Below are positions 62,371 through 64,000 of a stretch of DNA of 64,000 nucleotides, piece after piece. This DNA is from Methanosphaera sp. ISO3-F5 (GTDB lineage Archaea; Methanobacteriota; Methanobacteria; Methanobacteriales; Methanobacteriaceae), in contig NZ_CP118753.2 of assembly GCF_034480035.2 (NCBI RefSeq), positions 1,156,389 to 1,220,388 of the forward strand. Reading direction: 5' to 3'. Each line of letters starts with the position of its first letter. Position 1 is the stretch's first letter. The position numbers and the translations under genes were made by a program. The notes under the pieces were generated by a model. The model had not been told where the DNA came from and made no database searches. It worked only from the letters and a program-made list of their open reading frames with translations.

Positions 62371-64000
62371 TTATCTTTTACGTCTTATAATATAGATTGA
62401 AGTTAAACATATCAATACTAATAATGCAATTAATATGAGGTTTCCATTTTGATTTGAATTAATAAACTGACTTGTATTGTTTTGAACTTCATTTGAAGGT
62501 AGTGTCTGGTTTTGTTCAGGTTCAGTTGTATTGGTGCTGTTATTAGTTGTGTTTTCATTTTGTGTGTAATATACATTTCCATCATACCATATAATAGGAA
62601 TAGTGTTAATTTTGTTTATTTTATATTGTGTTTTATCTTTGACTGAGTCTGTAGGGATTGTATTTACTTTATTAATCTCGACATTTACAGTGGTGCTTGA
62701 TGGATTATAAATGTCATTACTAAGATATGTGATAACACCAGTATAATTACCATTATTTAAGTTTATGTTTTTAAATGTGACTGTGCTGTTAACTATTGAA
62801 CCAGTATAATTAGTTCCATTGACTGTTAAGATAGCAGTACCGTTTGTTACTGGATTTCCATTTTCATCAATTATATTTACTTTGACATTAGTCATTTCAT
62901 CAGATAAGATAGAAACATCTGCAGAGGTAATATTAGTATTAAATTTAGGTAGTGCATATGCTTTTAGGATAGCTATAAAATATACTTTAGAAAGATCTTC
63001 CCATTCTTTTTTGTCATCACTTACAAAAGATTTACCTTTTTGTGGATGAATTCTAAGATTATGAACAACACATGCTGTGTTTTCAAAGGTAATTTTAAAT
63101 ACATCTCCTTTTTTAATTTGAACAACTTTATCCAATTTAATTGTTTCATATCCACTTATTTTGCTTATTCCTCTTTGAGTATATACATCAACATCGTTTA
63201 CTGTTATTGTAAATTCATATTCTCTGCCACTTTCATTGAATACTGTTCCAACAGCACCAATAAGTTCATCATCATCAGCCGTGAAGATACTGGCATAATA
63301 TTTACTTTCTGGAATCCATTTGGAATCTCCACCAACATCATGCTGGTAAATCCTGGTATATTGATCATTGTTAATTATATAACAGACGCTCTCCTTGTCT
63401 GCAAATGATGTGTCATAATATGATAGGTAGAAGTATCCTTCATCACCCCAATCAGTTCCCCAACTGTTTTTAACTATCCATGCACCGTCACCTTCGGGAG
63501 TTTTTAGGAAATTATACTTGGAATAATTGTCATCCCATCCCACGATACAAATCCTATGAGTTGACTCCTGTTTGTCATAACAATATTGTGCACTATTTGA
63601 TTTGTTGAAATACTTGTTTTCATCAAAGTTTGCACAATGACTGGCTGCTACAGCACCATAATTGATTAAAGCATTTTTGATTAAATCTCTATCTGTAGCA
63701 TTTTTTATTGGAGGAATAATAACCACATTTTGAATATGAATGTCTTCAGGAGTTATGAACAATGAGGATATCTTACCTAGTTCATCATAACCATCATATT
63801 CATCAGGGAAAACTCCAAGCCAATCAATTAAATAGGCAACAGCGGAAAATGCATTTCCTCCTTCTTTAATAGTGTCTACACCATATTTTGAATATTGAAG
63901 CATTGAATTTTGCATATTATTTACGGATAGGGAATACGTATTATTTGTATATCTAAGCAATGATGATTCCAGTGCTGCCATGTTTCCAAATGCCCAGCAG
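62371..64000 (-). CDS. cell-surface C1 (papain-family) peptidase, 5' end cut by window
   Basis: The reading frame enters from beyond position 64000. The first visible residues are CWAFGNMAALESSL, so the catalytic Cys lies at the very edge. The catalytic His is in STHRICIVGWDDNY near residue 145 of the visible part, and Asn is in AWIVKNSWGTDWGDEGYFYLSYYD. After the peptidase come a lectin-like beta region and an Ig-like stalk unit (VSILSDEMTNVKVNIIDENG). An Asn/Thr-rich linker (NENTTNNSTNTTEPEQNQ) leads to a single C-terminal helix with a basic stop (IIRRKR), so it is anchored outside the cell. Possible roles are cell-wall or host-protein processing. N-terminus unknown. Confidence 0.9.
   Translation of the reverse strand, partial: CWAFGNMAALESSLLRYTNNTYSLSVNNMQNSMLQYSKYGVDTIKEGGNAFSAVAYLIDWLGVFPDEYDGYDELGKISSLFITPEDIHIQNVVIIPPIKNATDRDLIKNALINYGAVAASHCANFDENKYFNKSNSAQYCYDKQESTHRICIVGWDDNYSKYNFLKTPEGDGAWIVKNSWGTDWGDEGYFYLSYYDTSFADKESVCYIINNDQYTRIYQHDVGGDSKWIPESKYYASIFTADDDELIGAVGTVFNESGREYEFTITVNDVDVYTQRGISKISGYETIKLDKVVQIKKGDVFKITFENTACVVHNLRIHPQKGKSFVSDDKKEWEDLSKVYFIAILKAYALPKFNTNITSADVSILSDEMTNVKVNIIDENGNPVTNGTAILTVNGTNYTGSIVNSTVTFKNINLNNGNYTGVITYLSNDIYNPSSTTVNVEINKVNTIPTDSVKDKTQYKINKINTIPIIWYDGNVYYTQNENTTNNSTNTTEPEQNQTLPSNEVQNNTSQFINSNQNGNLILIALLVLICLTSIYIIRRKR

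Noticed and set aside
1-64000. tRNA or rRNA genes
   Set aside because: I looked for GGTTCGAAT-type T-arms and GC-rich stable-RNA stretches and saw none; such genes would stand out in this AT-rich sequence.

Overview
The window looks like chromosome of a gut-type methanogen of the order Methanobacteriales, most like Methanosphaera. Base composition is extremely A+T rich. Archaeal markers include a short histone, type II methionine aminopeptidase, a DUF5814-type archaeal helicase, CbiX/CfbA chelatase and adhesin-like surface proteins with beta-helix and Ig-like repeats. Ribosome binding sites are GGTGAT/GGAGG-like and promoters have TTTATATA boxes. The genus is inferred from gene style, not from an alignment. 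I saw no rRNA, tRNA, complete insertion sequence or CRISPR array.

Layout. 0-13 kb: histone, YbjQ-like protein, an atypical old-yellow-enzyme homologue, a broken DUF4143 ATPase, biotin synthase, CPBP protease, a GNAT/zinc-ribbon protein and two aldo/keto reductases with ferredoxin-like C-termini. 13-22 kb: a secreted tannase-like esterase, an FMN riboswitch controlling ribB, a fluoride channel, a SWIM-zinc protein and small zinc-ribbon or membrane proteins. 22-25 kb: a minus-strand run of XRE/ImmA-type regulator, PIN-like protein, LOG protein and CMD-family protein, divergent from a DnaQ-like exonuclease. 25-28 kb: purine permease, DUF2085, 3-methyladenine glycosylase, DUF2284.

28.7-34.3 kb is the most distinctive cluster: UbiD decarboxylase, HyuA-like and HyuB-like subunits and a small LpdD-like protein, head to tail with almost no gaps. 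A CDF metal exporter behind an array of palindromic operator-like boxes and a methyltransferase follow. 36-37 kb is a repeat-rich gap. 37-53 kb mixes housekeeping genes (MetAP, DTD, helicase, NSS transporter, double-domain CbiX) with membrane proteins and two frame-disrupted genes. 53-64 kb is accessory and decayed: small unknown genes, a broken ferredoxin, adhesin fragments, UDP-sugar dehydrogenase, a possible Cas1 scrap, an intact DUF4143 ATPase, a broken Dam methylase, a truncated membrane protein and a C1 peptidase running off the end.

Two themes recur. Nearly every broken gene is broken by single-base indels, mostly deletions in short homopolymers, so decay and sequencing error must be told apart. 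On the + strand, A/C-rich and G/T-rich stretches alternate in blocks of a few kb that ignore gene direction. All functional calls rest on reading motifs by eye; no database search was possible.
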